NCBI GenBank assembly: GCA_040879965.1 | Contig: JBBDJI010000011.1 | Coordinates: forward strand, 19,690 to 83,689 | DNA length: 64,000 nucleotides | Direction: 5' to 3' | Source of the DNA: Candidatus Babeliales bacterium | GTDB taxonomy: Bacteria; Babelota; Babeliae; Babelales; JACPOV01 | In this document: in pieces, positions 55,443 through 64,000 of the stretch | Layout of the letters: the number at the start of each line of letters is the position of its first letter | How positions within the stretch are numbered: the first letter of the stretch is position 1 | Notes under the pieces: model-generated | The model's database searches: none | The model's input: only the letters and a program-made list of their open reading frames with translations | What the model was told of the DNA's origin: nothing | Position numbers and translations under genes: made by a program

Positions 55443-58115
55443 ATGGTATCATCATGGCGAACATTCTTCTATAGCACAGTGTTGATCGTATGGAGTGCTA
55501 TTAGTTTTAGTTTTATTATTGCAAATAATCAAGAATCAATTTCTCCTATTGAGGATGAAATTGAACAAGCAGCACATTCTTTAGAGGATAATGCTGCTCA
55601 AATAGATGAAGCAAATGTTGATGATGAAGAAATTGAAGTGACTCCAGCTGAAGATTATCAATTAGAATCAGAAGAAGATAATAATGTTGTTGATGAGCAA
55701 GAGGAAGTAGCTCCTGCTGGGCAAGCACCAAAGCCGCGGATCATAAAAGATATTATTATTGTCGGCAATAAACATATTCCAAGTGAGCCTATTTTAAACC
55801 GTATACCATATCAACCGGGTGAAATATTCACAAGACAACGTACTAATAAATTAATCAGAAATGTATACGATTTAGGATATTTCAGGCAAGTGAAAGTATA
55901 TGCTCAACCGGTGAATGATGATTCTATTAATCTTATCGTTGCTGTTGATGAAAAACGGTTACTTGAAGAAGTGAAGTTTCAGGGCAATAAGCATATATCT
56001 GAAAAAGAAGTTAAAAAGAAAGTTGATTTTGCAAAGGTGCCTTCAATTGATGAAGATGATTTACCAAAATATATTAAAATCTTGAAAAAATTATATCGCG
56101 ATAAAGATTATCATGATGTTGATATTGCAGCTCAAGTAAAAGGTGACTGCGAAAAAGCAATTCTTCATTTTGCGATTAAAGAAGGAAGAAGAACGCTTAT
56201 TAAGCGGGTTTGTTTTACTGGAAACGATCATTTCCTCGGTAAGAAGCTTCGTACCTTATTATTTACACGAGAAGATTGGGTTTTAGGATTTTTAGATCGA
56301 GCAGGAAGTTATCAACCAGATGCGATTGAGGCAGATAAATTTGTTATAGAAAATTTTTATCAAAGTAATGGTTTTTTAACTGCTAAAGTACGCGATGTAT
56401 CGGTTGATATTGATGAACGCACTAAATATGTAACGGTTACTTTTCATATTCATGAAGGTGAGCAATATACCATAAGTGATGTGCGCGTACCGGGCAACGA
56501 AGTAATTTCTGAAGAAGAATTACTTGCACGATTACCAGTACGTGTTGGTCAGTTATATTCAAAAGAAAAAATTCGTGAAACTATCGAACTATTACGGGTA
56601 ATTTGGGGAAGTTATGGTTATATCAATGCAGATATTGAGCCTTCAATTCAACCGAATGACGATGAAAAAACGGTATCAATAGCATTTTATACGGAACTTG
56701 GATCAAAAGTATATGTGAATAATATTAATATTATTGGCAATTGCAAAACACATGATAAAGTGATTCGCCGTATGTTGGTTATAGAAGAAGGTGGTTTATT
56801 AACTACACATGCGATGGATGAATCAAAAAATAGAGTAGAAGGTCTTGGTTATTTTGATCAACGCGATGGCGTTAATTGGCGTATTAATCGCAATGGAAAA
56901 GACTCAGTTGATCTTGATCTTATTGTAAAAGAAGTAAAAACCGGTAAAGTTGAAGCTCAAATTGGTTTTGGTGGTACAAGAGATATTTCATCACCAACAG
57001 AATCATTTAATATTGGAGTAAATGTTACCGAAACTAACTTGTTTGGTCGTGGTATTAATTTAAATAGTAGTGCTACACTTTCAAAAGAAGAACGAAACCT
57101 TCTTTTCAGTATCAGTGATCCATGGCTTTTTGATAAGCCAATTCATGGTGCTTTTGACGTTTATTTAAAACGGTCATTATATGATGAATTTAAATTAATT
57201 GAGCAGCCTGAAATTAAAGAACGTATAACGGGTGGTACAGCAAGACTTGGTGCATTATCAGCAAAATTGAATGATGCTACTATTTTAGGCCAACTTGGCG
57301 TTGATGGTATTACCTATAATGAAACGCCAATTGTTAAAAGAGAATTGCTAGCCATGGCACCTCTAGAGGCAGTCGAGTTGCAAGCTATTTTTGATCGACG
57401 ATTTGCAAGTGGCGCCTTTTTATGGGTTGGTGGTTCTGCATTTAAAGATGTACGTAATCATCCAGTACATCCAAGCCGTGGTTATCAATGGGCAATGCAT
57501 ACGAAATTTTCTATTCATAGTAATTTAAAAGATAATCCAAGAGATAATCCAGCAGAAGTACGAAGACTTGAAGAAGGCAGAGTACGATTTGGCTATGCAA
57601 AGTTTAATCTTGATGCAAGTTGGTACACACCGCTTATCGGCGAACGTGATTTAGTACTTTGCTTGCACGGTTATTTTGGTATTGTTGCACCATTTAAAAA
57701 TCGCAGCGTACCATTCCGTGAATTGTATCACGTTGGTGGCCCAGCTAGTATACGTGGTTTTCTATATGGTGAAATAGGCCCAAGATTTTTTAGTCCTACC
57801 TTGAATCAATCTGATATGCTTGGTGCAAAAAAGGCATTCTGGCTGAATGCGGAAATGATTTTCCCCATTTCTAGTGACTTTTCTATGAAGGGTGCGGTAT
57901 TCTATGATGGAGGTGCGGGTTGGGATACGCCAGATTCAAATTTAATAAGTCCTGCCGACTTAAGAAATAATAGTTTTAGTTTTAGGCATTCGGTAGGTTT
58001 TGGGGTACGAATTTTACGGCCAACACCAGTAAAAATTGATTGGGGCTTTAAGCTTGATCGCAAAAGAGATGAAACAGCAAGTCAAGTACATTTTAGTATG
58101 TATCATGAGTTTTAA
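55443..58115 (+). CDS. bamA: outer membrane protein assembly factor BamA
   Basis: The 890-residue Omp85 protein folds and inserts outer-membrane barrels. It has a signal segment, an unusually acidic linker (Asp/Glu-rich, about residues 30-90), five POTRA domains from about residue 99 to 520 and a C-terminal 16-strand barrel (GGPASIRGFLYGEIGPR with the RGF loop motif, final QVHFSMYHEF). The terminal phenylalanine is present. The acidic linker before POTRA1 is not a usual BamA feature. No bamB-E or skp genes are nearby. Confidence 0.95.
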   Translation: MVSSWRTFFYSTVLIVWSAISFSFIIANNQESISPIEDEIEQAAHSLEDNAAQIDEANVDDEEIEVTPAEDYQLESEEDNNVVDEQEEVAPAGQAPKPRIIKDIIIVGNKHIPSEPILNRIPYQPGEIFTRQRTNKLIRNVYDLGYFRQVKVYAQPVNDDSINLIVAVDEKRLLEEVKFQGNKHISEKEVKKKVDFAKVPSIDEDDLPKYIKILKKLYRDKDYHDVDIAAQVKGDCEKAILHFAIKEGRRTLIKRVCFTGNDHFLGKKLRTLLFTREDWVLGFLDRAGSYQPDAIEADKFVIENFYQSNGFLTAKVRDVSVDIDERTKYVTVTFHIHEGEQYTISDVRVPGNEVISEEELLARLPVRVGQLYSKEKIRETIELLRVIWGSYGYINADIEPSIQPNDDEKTVSIAFYTELGSKVYVNNINIIGNCKTHDKVIRRMLVIEEGGLLTTHAMDESKNRVEGLGYFDQRDGVNWRINRNGKDSVDLDLIVKEVKTGKVEAQIGFGGTRDISSPTESFNIGVNVTETNLFGRGINLNSSATLSKEERNLLFSISDPWLFDKPIHGAFDVYLKRSLYDEFKLIEQPEIKERITGGTARLGALSAKLNDATILGQLGVDGITYNETPIVKRELLAMAPLEAVELQAIFDRRFASGAFLWVGGSAFKDVRNHPVHPSRGYQWAMHTKFSIHSNLKDNPRDNPAEVRRLEEGRVRFGYAKFNLDASWYTPLIGERDLVLCLHGYFGIVAPFKNRSVPFRELYHVGGPASIRGFLYGEIGPRFFSPTLNQSDMLGAKKAFWLNAEMIFPISSDFSMKGAVFYDGGAGWDTPDSNLISPADLRNNSFSFRHSVGFGVRILRPTPVKIDWGFKLDRKRDETASQVHFSMYHEF

Positions 58116-58159
58116 AAAAGTTTAACTCATAAAGGTGTTTAAGCCACCAAAGGAGTTAT

Positions 58160-59050
58160 ATGTTTTTAGTGATACTTCTTTATCTTTTTTTTGGAATAAG
58201 TTTTACCATATTAAAATTTCTTTTTAATATGACGGATCCTCTTACGGTTACTTTTTGGCGATTGTTAATTGCGGGAGGATTTTTTATTTTTTTTTATTTT
58301 TGGCGTCATCGAAAGTGGCCAAAAATAAAAGTAAAAGATAGAAGTTTATTTTTTCAGTTTACGTTAATTGCAATTTATCTGACCTTCACTTTAGGTTCAT
58401 GGGCGGTATTATATATCTCTTCAATTAAAGCTTGCTTTTACTATAATCTTGCACCATTTGTTACCGCAATTATCGCTTATTTTTGGTATGGGCGCACCTT
58501 GTCAATAAAAAAAATTGCTGGCATTATTGTTTCATTTTTAGGATTTATTCCGTATTTGCGTGCTGCCGCACAGTATGAGTCAGAAAGTGTTTTCCATGCG
58601 TTTATATGGCTTCCTGATATTGCTATGGCTCTTGCGGTTATTTCTTATGCATATGGGTGGCTTTTAATTAATGAGCTTGAAAAACGTGGATATGCAGCTG
58701 AATTAATAAATGGGGTTGGTATGCTTGCTGGTTCAGGATTGGTGCTTGGTACAATGATGATCACCAAAACCGCTATTCCTATTGCAGAAATGTCAAAATT
58801 TATCGCTTTATTATTATTATTAATTCTCGTTGGTAATATTATTTTTTATGCATTATATAGTTATCTGCTTCATTATTATCGTCCAACGTTTTTATCTTTT
58901 ATGGGTATTATTGCACCGTTATTTGCTGGCTTTTTTGGTTGGATTTTTTTATCCGAACCAATTCCACCAGCTTTTTTTGTAACGATTTTCATTGTTGCAT
59001 TAGGATTATTTATTTTTAATTATGATGAATTAATGAATGTAGCAAGTTAA
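58160..59050 (+). CDS. EamA/DMT-family transporter
   Basis: The 296-residue protein has about ten membrane helices and the duplicated EamA layout. Landmarks are FWRLLIAGGFFIFFYFW in the first half, ACFYYNLAPFVTAIIAYFWYG at the half end, and FMGIIAPLFAGFFGWIFLSEP near the end, a classic EamA signature. Members export metabolites or drugs across the inner membrane; the substrate cannot be told. AAAGGAG precedes the ATG. It lies 44 bases after bamA on the same strand. Confidence 0.88.
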   Translation: MFLVILLYLFFGISFTILKFLFNMTDPLTVTFWRLLIAGGFFIFFYFWRHRKWPKIKVKDRSLFFQFTLIAIYLTFTLGSWAVLYISSIKACFYYNLAPFVTAIIAYFWYGRTLSIKKIAGIIVSFLGFIPYLRAAAQYESESVFHAFIWLPDIAMALAVISYAYGWLLINELEKRGYAAELINGVGMLAGSGLVLGTMMITKTAIPIAEMSKFIALLLLLILVGNIIFYALYSYLLHYYRPTFLSFMGIIAPLFAGFFGWIFLSEPIPPAFFVTIFIVALGLFIFNYDELMNVAS

Positions 59051-59057
59051 TTTAAAT

Positions 59058-59462
59058 CTATAACTTCTCTTCAATTGATAACTTGTGATATGTAATGTTA
59101 GAAGGTTGTGGCTGAAGGCCAAATTCTTCTTCTTTAAAAGAAATTAATTGAATCGGCCGTTTGTGGGCAAAAAAGTTTTCCCAAATATCGATAATTTCTA
59201 ACATCCTATTCTTAGGGAGAGTAATTTTAGGAAGTTCTTTTAAATAAAGATGAGTGATAAGCACGTTATTATTTTCTGTTTTAATATTACAAGCATCCAT
59301 TGATAATTCCTCATCATCGGGAGAAGTAATTATTGCCCGCACAAAATCGGGCATATTGGCTACATCTGTGGTTAATAGCTCTCCTAATAACCGTAAATAC
59401 GGATGATCGATATTGAAATTTATAATACCATTTTTATCTATATGAAGCGTTAAGTGTAACAT
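59058..59462 (-). CDS. protein of unknown function (134 aa)
   Basis: A soluble mixed alpha/beta product that starts MLHLTLHIDKNG and has no signal peptide or known motif. Its start lies inside the upstream gene (59434-59781), overlapping by 29 bases, so they are translated together. The two are not evidently related in sequence. It converges with the EamA gene. Confidence 0.55.
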   Translation of the reverse strand: MLHLTLHIDKNGIINFNIDHPYLRLLGELLTTDVANMPDFVRAIITSPDDEELSMDACNIKTENNNVLITHLYLKELPKITLPKNRMLEIIDIWENFFAHKRPIQLISFKEEEFGLQPQPSNITYHKLSIEEKL

Positions 59463-59781
59463 TACACTCCTTTAAATGACCTTTTATATTATATATTTTA
59501 GCAGGAAAAGCCCGCAAGATTTTTTTCTTTTCAAGATACATTTGTATTATAACACCATTTTTACTTTTACCGATAATTTTATCAGATAATTTTTGTATGG
59601 GGTTTTTATAAGCTTGTTTTATAGATTTTTCTATCATTTCTTGCGACCATGTTTCTGGAAAATAAGTATACCAAGTTTTAATACCATTTTCAGTGCTATT
59701 ATCACAAAAAATAGTATCACGTAGCTGTGGTTCTTCTTCTTTTTTAAACCAATTAAAAAAATTTTTGAGCAATGCAAACAT
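59434..59781 (-). CDS. protein of unknown function (115 aa)
   Basis: The product begins MFALLKNFFNWFKKEEEP, an amphipathic or weakly hydrophobic start, then continues as a soluble domain. A longer frame opens at 59829, but AAGGAG six bases before 59781 favours the shorter start. It forms a two-gene overlapping unit with 59058-59462. No family recognised. Confidence 0.58.
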   Translation of the reverse strand: MFALLKNFFNWFKKEEEPQLRDTIFCDNSTENGIKTWYTYFPETWSQEMIEKSIKQAYKNPIQKLSDKIIGKSKNGVIIQMYLEKKKILRAFPAKIYNIKGHLKECNVTLNASYR

Positions 59782-59934
59782 ATCTTCTCCTTTTTTTATT
59801 ATAAAAGTGTATTTAGTATACTTGATCAATTTTTGTTTTCAATATTCAATTCTATTAATTTTTTGAAAATGGAATATTAAAACTAAATGAATTGGGTGCT
59901 ATTAAATTTCGATAATTATTTGGAAAATTATAAA

Positions 59935-59973
59935 CCCGATATTCAGAGCGGTTTTAGGCATATGAATATCGGG
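59935..59973 (-). terminator. hairpin downstream of trxA
   Basis: Ten perfect base pairs (CCCGATATTC with GAATATCGGG) flank a 19-base loop, and on the minus strand the stem is followed by TTTATAATTTT. It lies 43 bases after the trxA stop and is a plausible terminator with a long loop. Confidence 0.6.
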
Positions 59974-60015
59974 AATAAAAAAAATAAGTATATTACTTAG
60001 TGACTTTATAAATAA

Positions 60016-60336
60016 TTAGCCGAGTAAATCTTTTATTTTTTCAAGAAGATCTTCTTTAGCGATATAACCTGTTTCTTTTCCTTGCACTTCACCATTTTTT
60101 AGAAATACAAAAGTAGGAATTGAAGTAACGCCATATTGTACGGCAAGTTCACGTGATTCATCAACATTAAGTTTTACAAATTTATATTTATCACCATATT
60201 CTTTTTCTAATTCTTCAAAAATTGGCATCATTTGTTGGCATGGGCCACACCAGGGTGCAAATACATCAATAATAATCGGTTTATCAGTATTTATTATTTC
60301 TGTTTCATAATTTTCTTTAGTAATTGCGATTGGCAT
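60016..60336 (-). CDS. trxA: thioredoxin
   Basis: The 106-residue protein is a canonical thioredoxin that reduces protein disulfides in the cytoplasm. The redox motif is WCGPC, in APWCGPCQQMMPIFEE; the cis-proline segment GVTSIPTFVFLKNG follows. Length and layout are normal. AAAGGAAC precedes the ATG. It is transcribed alone. Confidence 0.97.
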   Translation of the reverse strand: MPIAITKENYETEIINTDKPIIIDVFAPWCGPCQQMMPIFEELEKEYGDKYKFVKLNVDESRELAVQYGVTSIPTFVFLKNGEVQGKETGYIAKEDLLEKIKDLLG

Positions 60337-60597
60337 AAGAGTTCCTTTATCTTTTGAAAGTTAATTAATATTTAGCTGAAACTATAACTAAAAATTTTAT
60401 ATTCGTTAAATATTATGCGTCTATTTTTTCATTCGATAGATAAATTAATCAAATAATAAAATTTAACTGCTAAAATGATATTTTCAAAATCGACAATAAG
60501 ATAAATAACCGAAACGCGAAATGAGGGCTATTGCATAATATTGAATAAATTTGTAGACTAAAAGTATCTCAATAATCCTTTCAAACAAGGAGTTTTC

Positions 60598-61287
60598 ATG
60601 AACTATACCGGATATACTATGACCGAATCGGTCCGCAGTTTTATGTATAAAGTTTACGGATGGATGGCCGCTGGTTTGGCATTAACAGCAGGAACTGCTT
60701 ATTACGTTTTTACCAATAAGGCATTATTTAACTATATTTTTAGTAGTCCATGGGTAATTGGATTATTAGTTATAGCACAGTTTGGTGCAGTTATTGCGCT
60801 TTCTGGTTTTGTATTACGCATGCAATTAAGCACAGCGATTGTGACTTTTGTTGGTTATTCTATTTTAACCGGAGTAACGCTTTCATCAATTTTCTTTGTG
60901 TATCAAATTTCATCGATTTATTTGGTCTTTGCAGTAGCTGCTGGCATGTTTGCAACAATGGCTATATACGGTTATTTTACTAAAAGTGATTTGACCGGTG
61001 TGGGATCATTAGCGCGTATGGGCCTTTTTGGCATTATAATTGCGATAATAATCAATATATTTGCACGCAGTGCACAAATGGATTATATTATTTCGCTTAT
61101 TGGCGTAGGTGTTTTTACTTTGCTTATTGCTTATGATAGTCAAAAAATAAAACAAATGGGTCAAATGATGTTGGGCCAGGGACAAGTGGCAAATAAAGTA
61201 GCTTTACTTGGTGCGCTTACATTATATCTTGATTTTATCAACTTATTCATATTTTTATTGAATTTGCTTGGTAAAAAAAGAGACTAA
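60598..61287 (+). CDS. Bax inhibitor-1 / YccA family membrane protein
   Basis: The 229-residue protein has seven membrane helices in the BI-1 layout, starting VRSFMYKVYGWMAAGLALTAG. It contains the signature YDSQKIKQM between helices 6 and 7 and a final LYLDFINLFIFLLNLLG. Eukaryotic relatives modulate calcium leak and cell death; bacterial YccA interacts with FtsH. AAGGAG is six bases from the ATG. A strong terminator follows. Confidence 0.96.
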   Translation: MNYTGYTMTESVRSFMYKVYGWMAAGLALTAGTAYYVFTNKALFNYIFSSPWVIGLLVIAQFGAVIALSGFVLRMQLSTAIVTFVGYSILTGVTLSSIFFVYQISSIYLVFAVAAGMFATMAIYGYFTKSDLTGVGSLARMGLFGIIIAIIINIFARSAQMDYIISLIGVGVFTLLIAYDSQKIKQMGQMMLGQGQVANKVALLGALTLYLDFINLFIFLLNLLGKKRD

Positions 61288-61310
61288 AAAGTAAATATAG
61301 ACTATAAAAA

Positions 61311-61340
61311 AAGGATCGTGTAAAAAGCGGTCCTTTTTTA
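61311..61340 (+). terminator. terminator after the BI-1 family gene
   Basis: An AAGGATCG/CGGTCCTT stem with one G-T pair, a 9-base loop and T residues. Confidence 0.85.
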
Positions 61341-61758
61341 TTACATTTATCCTTTAAATATTTTTTAAATTATAATTTTCATGGCACTTTGCGCGCAGCA
61401 CCAATCTTTTTGTATAAACAAAAAGATTGGACAAAAATACACCAACATACTGTTGGATTGCTTATTCACCCAAATTCGTGCCCACTCATCCTTCGGCAAT
61501 AGCCTCGGATTGGGTCACACGTGGGCTCAAACGACTTTTATAAATTTTTTTTAATTAATAAAAAAAATCCGATAGCGAGTCGAGATCCGAAGATGAAGGT
61601 TGAAAACCTGAATATGAGAGTTCTCGTTATGAGCGGAAGTACAATCCAACGGAACGTTGGTGCCCTTGTGTTAAGGGTATTGGGCAAAAACAATACCCTT
61701 ATGCCTTGGCCGGCATGAGGCCAAAAGTGTTCAAAGATATATGGCATAATTTAGGAAA
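61341..61758. other. hairpin-rich intergenic region
   Basis: About 400 bases with no supported gene. It holds several perfect inverted repeats: 61401-61413 with 61418-61430 (13-bp stem, 4-base loop), an AGGTT-gaa-AACCT stem near 61597-61609, and TAAGGGTATTG with CAATACCCTTA (about 61673-61703), followed by a GC-rich palindromic stretch. The region is GC-richer than the flanking genes and may be a remnant of a repeated or mobile element. Confidence 0.5.
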
Positions 61759-63339
61759 TTAAGTTGTAATTTGCCGTAAGTTTTTTAATTGCTCAAATTG
61801 ATAAAAGTTTCCATGAAAACCAAATGGTATATGATGAGGCAGTGCTGCTCGTCCTAATTCTTTAAAATTACTCGCATCCAGCATTAATAAGAATGATTGT
61901 TTTTTTTGTCCATCTAATACAACTGATAAAATAACGCCATCATCTTCTGTAGGTTTTTTTGGATTACTAACAAAAATTGGTTCTCCCGGAAAACAGTTTA
62001 CTGCTGACCATTTGAGTGTATCTCCAGAATCTACATTAATTTTTAATAATTGAGTATTATCTGCTGTAACAGCGTACATACATGAATATGGTTTTCCATT
62101 ATAATATTCATAATTAATACTTGGTGATTCTAAACAAATATCAGAAATATCATTTTTTATAATTGTTTTTTGTTTTAAATCAATAGTATATCGTTTAAGT
62201 AAACCAGATTTATGGCTGGAGCATGATTTAAGTTTTTCAAGTGACATGTTGGCAATAACATTACTATCGTTATAAGCAATTAAATCCATAATAATAGTAT
62301 TATTTTTTTCATATGCATTTACTTGATGAAAAGTGAAAAAGGCATCAGTTTTATATTTGCCCACTAGTGATCCATCGGCTTTATTGAGCACAATGAATTT
62401 AGTTCCGTGCTTTGGTTCCCATTTAAAGTTATGTAAGAATGGTTTGTTTGAAAATAATAAATCAAATGGATTAACTACAAAGGGTATAATTGGAAGTATA
62501 ATAAATTGTTCTGTAATAGCAAAACTATGGATATAAGAAGGATATTTTGTTGGCAGAGAAGCAATAAGAATTCGTTTGGTATTATTTTTACTAATTTTAT
62601 ATAGCTGATAATTGCTGGTATTGCCGAACTGAGTGAGAATATTAAATAACTCACCAGAATTACTATCGATATGTGGATGTGCTGTGCAAATATGCCCATC
62701 GAGCTTATCTTTATAAGAAAGCGGTCCAGTAGTTTCCAGCGTAATTGGGTTAAAAGTAAGAGCGAATGGCGTTTCAGTAAGGGCGGCTAATTGATTGCCA
62801 ATAAGCGTAATATTAATATTCGTATTGTCATAAATGGGCGGTTTGGCAAATAAAGAAGAAAATTTTGAAAAAAATGATTTTGGTTTTGCCTGCCCAGTTA
62901 TTGAATCAGGTAATTTTCCTTCGATATAGGCCTTTTTGCGATAGTTGCTATCAAGAAACTTATTTGCATAAGAAACGCTGCCATTTTCAAAAGTAAATCT
63001 ATGAATCATAGCAAAGCCATCAAACCAATGCTTAAATTTAAATTTTCCCAGCTCAAATTGAGCTGGCCCATTACGGAATAAGCTACCCTTTAACCATGTT
63101 GGAACCTTGCCTTTTATTGAAAGCTTATCGATAACAATTTCTTGAGCTAATGTAGTATAGCCACATGAATTATCACAATTTACCTGACTAACCGTAGGAT
63201 TAATGTTAACAATAGGGGTTATTTTTTTTTCAGCAGCAACAGCAATGACGTGTGATGATTCTTTTTGGTAAAAGAAATTCAAGCTACCGATTAATAAGCT
63301 GCATAAACTGGTGATAATAAAAAAGTGAAATTTTTTCAT
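61759..63339 (-). CDS. carotenoid cleavage oxygenase family protein
   Basis: The 526-residue protein has an N-terminal signal or anchor and a seven-bladed carotenoid oxygenase domain. The four iron-ligand histidines are visible at 221 (TAHPHID), 271 (HSFA), 338 (FHQVN) and 509 (FGFHGN), with spacings like those of known enzymes. The entry motifs GSLFRNGPAQFELG, HWFDGFAMIHRF and a PGEPIFV-type segment are present. Members cleave carotenoids or apocarotenoids, for example to retinal, or stilbenes. Substrate unknown. A metal-dependent dioxygenase exported from an intracellular bacterium is unusual. Confidence 0.92.
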   Translation of the reverse strand: MKKFHFFIITSLCSLLIGSLNFFYQKESSHVIAVAAEKKITPIVNINPTVSQVNCDNSCGYTTLAQEIVIDKLSIKGKVPTWLKGSLFRNGPAQFELGKFKFKHWFDGFAMIHRFTFENGSVSYANKFLDSNYRKKAYIEGKLPDSITGQAKPKSFFSKFSSLFAKPPIYDNTNINITLIGNQLAALTETPFALTFNPITLETTGPLSYKDKLDGHICTAHPHIDSNSGELFNILTQFGNTSNYQLYKISKNNTKRILIASLPTKYPSYIHSFAITEQFIILPIIPFVVNPFDLLFSNKPFLHNFKWEPKHGTKFIVLNKADGSLVGKYKTDAFFTFHQVNAYEKNNTIIMDLIAYNDSNVIANMSLEKLKSCSSHKSGLLKRYTIDLKQKTIIKNDISDICLESPSINYEYYNGKPYSCMYAVTADNTQLLKINVDSGDTLKWSAVNCFPGEPIFVSNPKKPTEDDGVILSVVLDGQKKQSFLLMLDASNFKELGRAALPHHIPFGFHGNFYQFEQLKNLRQITT

Positions 63340-63529
63340 AGTTTAAAAACCCCAAAATGATGAAGATATAGCTTGAATTATATCGTATTTTGACTATTTT
63401 AGCAAAGGTTATTCTGATAGAATTAATTTTTTAAAAAATAAATTTCATATAGAAAAATTAACAGGGATGCGATTTTAAAAATAATCTAATAGTAAAAAAA
63501 ATAATGAAGATTCTTGAATAAATATTTAA

Positions 63530-64000
63530 TTATTTAATAATGATGCTAATTACGGTACCAAGACCAAAAAGTAAAATAGCGATACCTGAGATTTTATTAA
63601 TGCGTTCTATTGTTTTTGGCAAAATAGAAATACGAAACAGTGAAGTAAATCCGCCCAAAATAAGCCACCACAATGAAGAGCCGACAAAAACACCAAAAAT
63701 AAGCGCACATAACTCAAGGTAAGAACTATGCAAATAATCAACATGTAATGCGGCAAATAAAGCCGCAAAAGATAAAATAAGTAATGGGTTAGATAATGTT
63801 AAAAAAAAAGTAGAAAAATATGCTTCTACCATACTTCGTGTCCAGGTTGCACGTGGGCGTGGTGGTCGTGCAAAAAAAATTACAAGCCCTAAAATGCACA
63901 AAAATAATCCGCTAATAACACGAAATAGTATTGAATGATATTGTAAAAAAGATGAAATAAAAGAAAGGCCTACAATTGCAATTGTAGCATATACAATATC
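63530..64000 (-). CDS. LysE/RhtB-family exporter, 5' end outside the window
   Basis: The reading frame stays open to the window end; a TTG at 63901 is internal and not the start. Four to five membrane helices of the C-terminal part are seen, with TLSNPLLILSFAALFAAL (the NP-containing helix typical of LysE exporters) and SSLWWLILGGF. These proteins export amino acids or related compounds. The N-terminal half with the usual GP.P signature lies beyond the window, so the subfamily is open. Confidence 0.8.
   Translation of the reverse strand, partial: DIVYATIAIVGLSFISSFLQYHSILFRVISGLFLCILGLVIFFARPPRPRATWTRSMVEAYFSTFFLTLSNPLLILSFAALFAALHVDYLHSSYLELCALIFGVFVGSSLWWLILGGFTSLFRISILPKTIERINKISGIAILLFGLGTVISIIIK

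Noticed and set aside
61521..61747. Short frames on both strands in the hairpin-rich region
   Set aside because: They have non-ATG or unsupported starts, overlap palindromes on both strands and show no family; more likely a remnant of a repeat.

Overview
The window is AT-rich chromosomal DNA, densely coding with short gaps. It looks like an intracellular, protist-associated bacterium. Six ankyrin-repeat proteins, two or three F-box-like segments and many small secreted proteins of unknown family occur beside ordinary housekeeping genes. An Omp85/BamA protein, a penicillin-binding protein and candidate outer-membrane barrels indicate a diderm cell with peptidoglycan. This mix resembles Candidatus Dependentiae (TM6). 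That placement is inferred from gene content only; no rRNA gene is present.

Layout. 1-6.7 kb: 5'-truncated M3 metallopeptidase, two secreted unknowns, a possible RecO-like gene and a 1190-residue MscS-type channel. 6.7-12.8 kb (minus): small membrane proteins, a degenerate Amidase_3 protein, RecD2 helicase, a putative lipoprotein and a barrel-like protein. 12.9-17.8 kb (plus): deoxynucleoside kinase, an incomplete F-type ATPase cluster (c-b-b-delta-alpha, with a Na+-type c subunit) and two paralogous secreted proteins. 17.9-24.3 kb: accessory region with tRNA-Arg(TCT), a GIY-YIG nuclease gene bracketed by ~160-bp repeats, a broken DUF5674-like gene, a structured intergenic element, an 1128-residue Mrr-like/helicase/HA-repeat protein, and a decayed GIY-YIG copy.

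24.3-34.6 kb: secreted unknowns, DUF305 membrane protein, Cu/Zn superoxide dismutase, a Gly/Arg-rich secreted protein with a small coiled-coil partner, an ankyrin protein, a PLD-like protein, ribulose-phosphate epimerase, a VOC protein and three tandem paralogues sharing a four-cysteine motif. 34.7-36.9 kb: groES-groEL. 37-45.4 kb: three ankyrin proteins, a second barrel-like protein and a secreted protein with a His/Cys pair like clan CD (caspase-like) peptidases.

45.4-64 kb: class I aldolase, FtsI and FtsL, lysyl-tRNA synthetase with an N-terminal B3/4-like domain, a methyltransferase, two F-box-like/ankyrin proteins, CysS, BamA, an EamA transporter, two unknowns, thioredoxin, a Bax-inhibitor-1 family protein, a hairpin-rich non-coding stretch, a carotenoid oxygenase and a LysE-type exporter cut by the window end.

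Working together: BamA probably inserts the barrel-like proteins. FtsL/FtsI serve septal peptidoglycan synthesis. The ATPase genes need a, gamma, beta and epsilon subunits encoded elsewhere. The ankyrin/F-box proteins, PLD-like protein, caspase-like protein and SodC are the best candidates for host-facing factors. Most have signal peptides, so the route out of the cell is not settled by the sequence.
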